Origin: Pseudomonadota bacterium
GTDB taxonomy: Bacteria > Pseudomonadota > Gammaproteobacteria > Steroidobacterales > Steroidobacteraceae
Reading direction: 5' to 3'
Assembly: GCA_021792815.1 (NCBI GenBank)
Contig: JAJYTX010000132.1
Span: forward strand, 1-7,142
Length of the DNA: 7,142 bases
Shown here: piece by piece, positions 6,213 through 7,142 of the stretch
Layout: every line of letters starts with the position of its first letter
Position numbering within the stretch: position 1 is the stretch's first letter
Position numbers and translations under genes: made by a program
Notes under the pieces: generated by a model
What the model was told of the DNA's origin: nothing
What the model saw: only the letters and a program-made list of their open reading frames with translations
Databases searched by the model: none

Positions 6213-7142
6213 GGCATCACCTCGGGCGACTCGCGCCCCTCGAGCAGCCAGTCGGCCGTGCGGCGCGCCAGCGCCGGGGCGGCGAGGAAACCGTGCCGGT
6301 ACAGGCCGTTGACATACAGGGTGTCTCCCCGCCGGCACAGCCGCGGCAGATTGTCGGGGAAGGCGGGCCGCACGCCGGTGCCGATCTCGACGATCTCGGC
6401 CTCGCCGAATGCCGGATGCAGCGCGTAGGCGGCGCCGAGCAGCTCGAGCATGGAGCGGGCACTGATACGCGTCGCCTGGTCGCTCTCGATCGAGGTCGCG
6501 CCGATCATGAAGTGCCCGTCGCCGCGCGGCACGATATAGACCGGCACACGCGGGTGCAACACCCGCACCGGGCGCGACAGCGAGATGTCGGGCAGGCTCA
6601 CCACCAGCATCTCGCCCTTCACGCCGCGCAGCTCGGTGAGCACCTCGCGGGCGGCGAGCCCCGTGCAGTCGATGAGATACCCCTCGCCGTGCGCCTGCCG
6701 ATCGTGTGTGCCCGAAGCGCCGTAGCGGATCCTGCCGCCGAGCGACTGCAGCCGCTCGGTGAGCGCGAGCAGCGCGGCGCGCGGATCGAGATGGCCTTCC
6801 TCCCGGAAATACAGTGCCCGCTCGAAGCGCCCGGCCAGGTCCGGCTCGAGCGCCGCGATCGCCTGCGCGTCGAGCCACTCGTAGCGCTCGGTGCGCCGCG
6901 CGAAGTGCTTCAGCTCGCCGCTGTCGCGGCCGTGGGCGACCACCAGACTGCCCCCGAGCCGGGTGCCCGGAAACTTCTCCCGCCACCACTGCAGGCTCTC
7001 GGCGCCGAGCTCGGCGATGAGCGGCTCGGCGCTTTCGCGCTCACACCAGGGCGCGAGCATGCCGCCGGCATACCACGAGCAGCATCCCGAGCCCAGGCGC
7101 CGCGTGCGCTCGAGCAGCTCCACCGCGAGGCCCCGCTCGGCG
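6209..7142 (-). CDS. thiO: Glycine oxidase ThiO (FAD-dependent), 5' end missing
   Basis: This soluble flavoenzyme of the DAO/glycine-oxidase family oxidises glycine with O2 to dehydroglycine (iminoglycine), the carbon-nitrogen donor for ThiG; anaerobes use ThiH instead. About 311 codons are visible and the gene enters from the right edge. The frame reads AERGLAVELLER at the boundary, the part after the FAD GxGxxG motif, so roughly 20-25 residues including that motif lie outside. Seen inside: SWYAGGMLAPWCERESAEP (flavin-contact region), DCTGLAAREVL (second dinucleotide-side strand), GVKGEMLVV, LHPRVPVYIVPRGDGHFMIG, GTGVRPAFPDNLPRL with the substrate-carboxylate Arg, and NGLYRHGFLAAPALA near the C-terminus with the second conserved Arg. 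The stop overlaps the thiS GTG. Neighbours strongly support ThiO over other DAO-family oxidases. Confidence 0.93.
   Translation of the reverse strand, partial: AERGLAVELLERTRRLGSGCCSWYAGGMLAPWCERESAEPLIAELGAESLQWWREKFPGTRLGGSLVVAHGRDSGELKHFARRTERYEWLDAQAIAALEPDLAGRFERALYFREEGHLDPRAALLALTERLQSLGGRIRYGASGTHDRQAHGEGYLIDCTGLAAREVLTELRGVKGEMLVVSLPDISLSRPVRVLHPRVPVYIVPRGDGHFMIGATSIESDQATRISARSMLELLGAAYALHPAFGEAEIVEIGTGVRPAFPDNLPRLCRRGDTLYVNGLYRHGFLAAPALARRTADWLLEGRESPEVMP

Overview
The window is very GC-rich DNA with strong G/C preference at third codon positions. It encodes an aerobic-type thiamin thiazole pathway (ThiO glycine oxidase rather than ThiH), a CPA1 sodium/proton antiporter and the start of a TonB-dependent receptor. 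Together these suggest a Gram-negative, aerobic, high-GC proteobacterium, possibly a gammaproteobacterium. The sequence alone does not give a genus.

Layout from left to right. The left edge (1-152, minus strand) holds only the first ~50 codons of a TonB-dependent outer-membrane receptor. Next comes a 488-base intergenic stretch between divergent genes. It has no convincing gene, but its receptor-proximal part (about 245-406) is unusually dense in short perfect inverted repeats, some of them mutually exclusive. A plus-strand CPA1 (NhaP/NHE-type) antiporter follows at 641-1900. It converges, with a 10-base gap, on a minus-strand secreted or membrane-anchored TPR-like protein of unknown role (1911-2726).

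From 2869 to the right edge, everything on the minus strand is one thiamin operon, transcribed in the order thiO (5' end cut off by the window), thiS, thiG, thiE, thiF-rhodanese, thiD. The genes overlap by four bases or are separated by only a few, so they are almost certainly cotranscribed and translationally coupled. ThiO oxidises glycine to dehydroglycine. ThiF adenylates the C-terminal Gly-Gly of ThiS, and the rhodanese domain fused to ThiF is well placed to supply the sulfur. ThiG joins the ThiS thiocarboxylate, dehydroglycine and deoxyxylulose phosphate into the thiazole. ThiD phosphorylates the HMP pyrimidine, and ThiE couples the two halves into thiamin phosphate. ThiC, ThiL and any TPP riboswitch are not in the window; thiC and the riboswitch would be expected just beyond the right edge.

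The most notable points are the ThiF-rhodanese fusion, which has lost the usual zinc-binding cysteines, and the structured intergenic region. Most of the window is otherwise conventional. I see no mobile element, CRISPR array, rRNA or tRNA.
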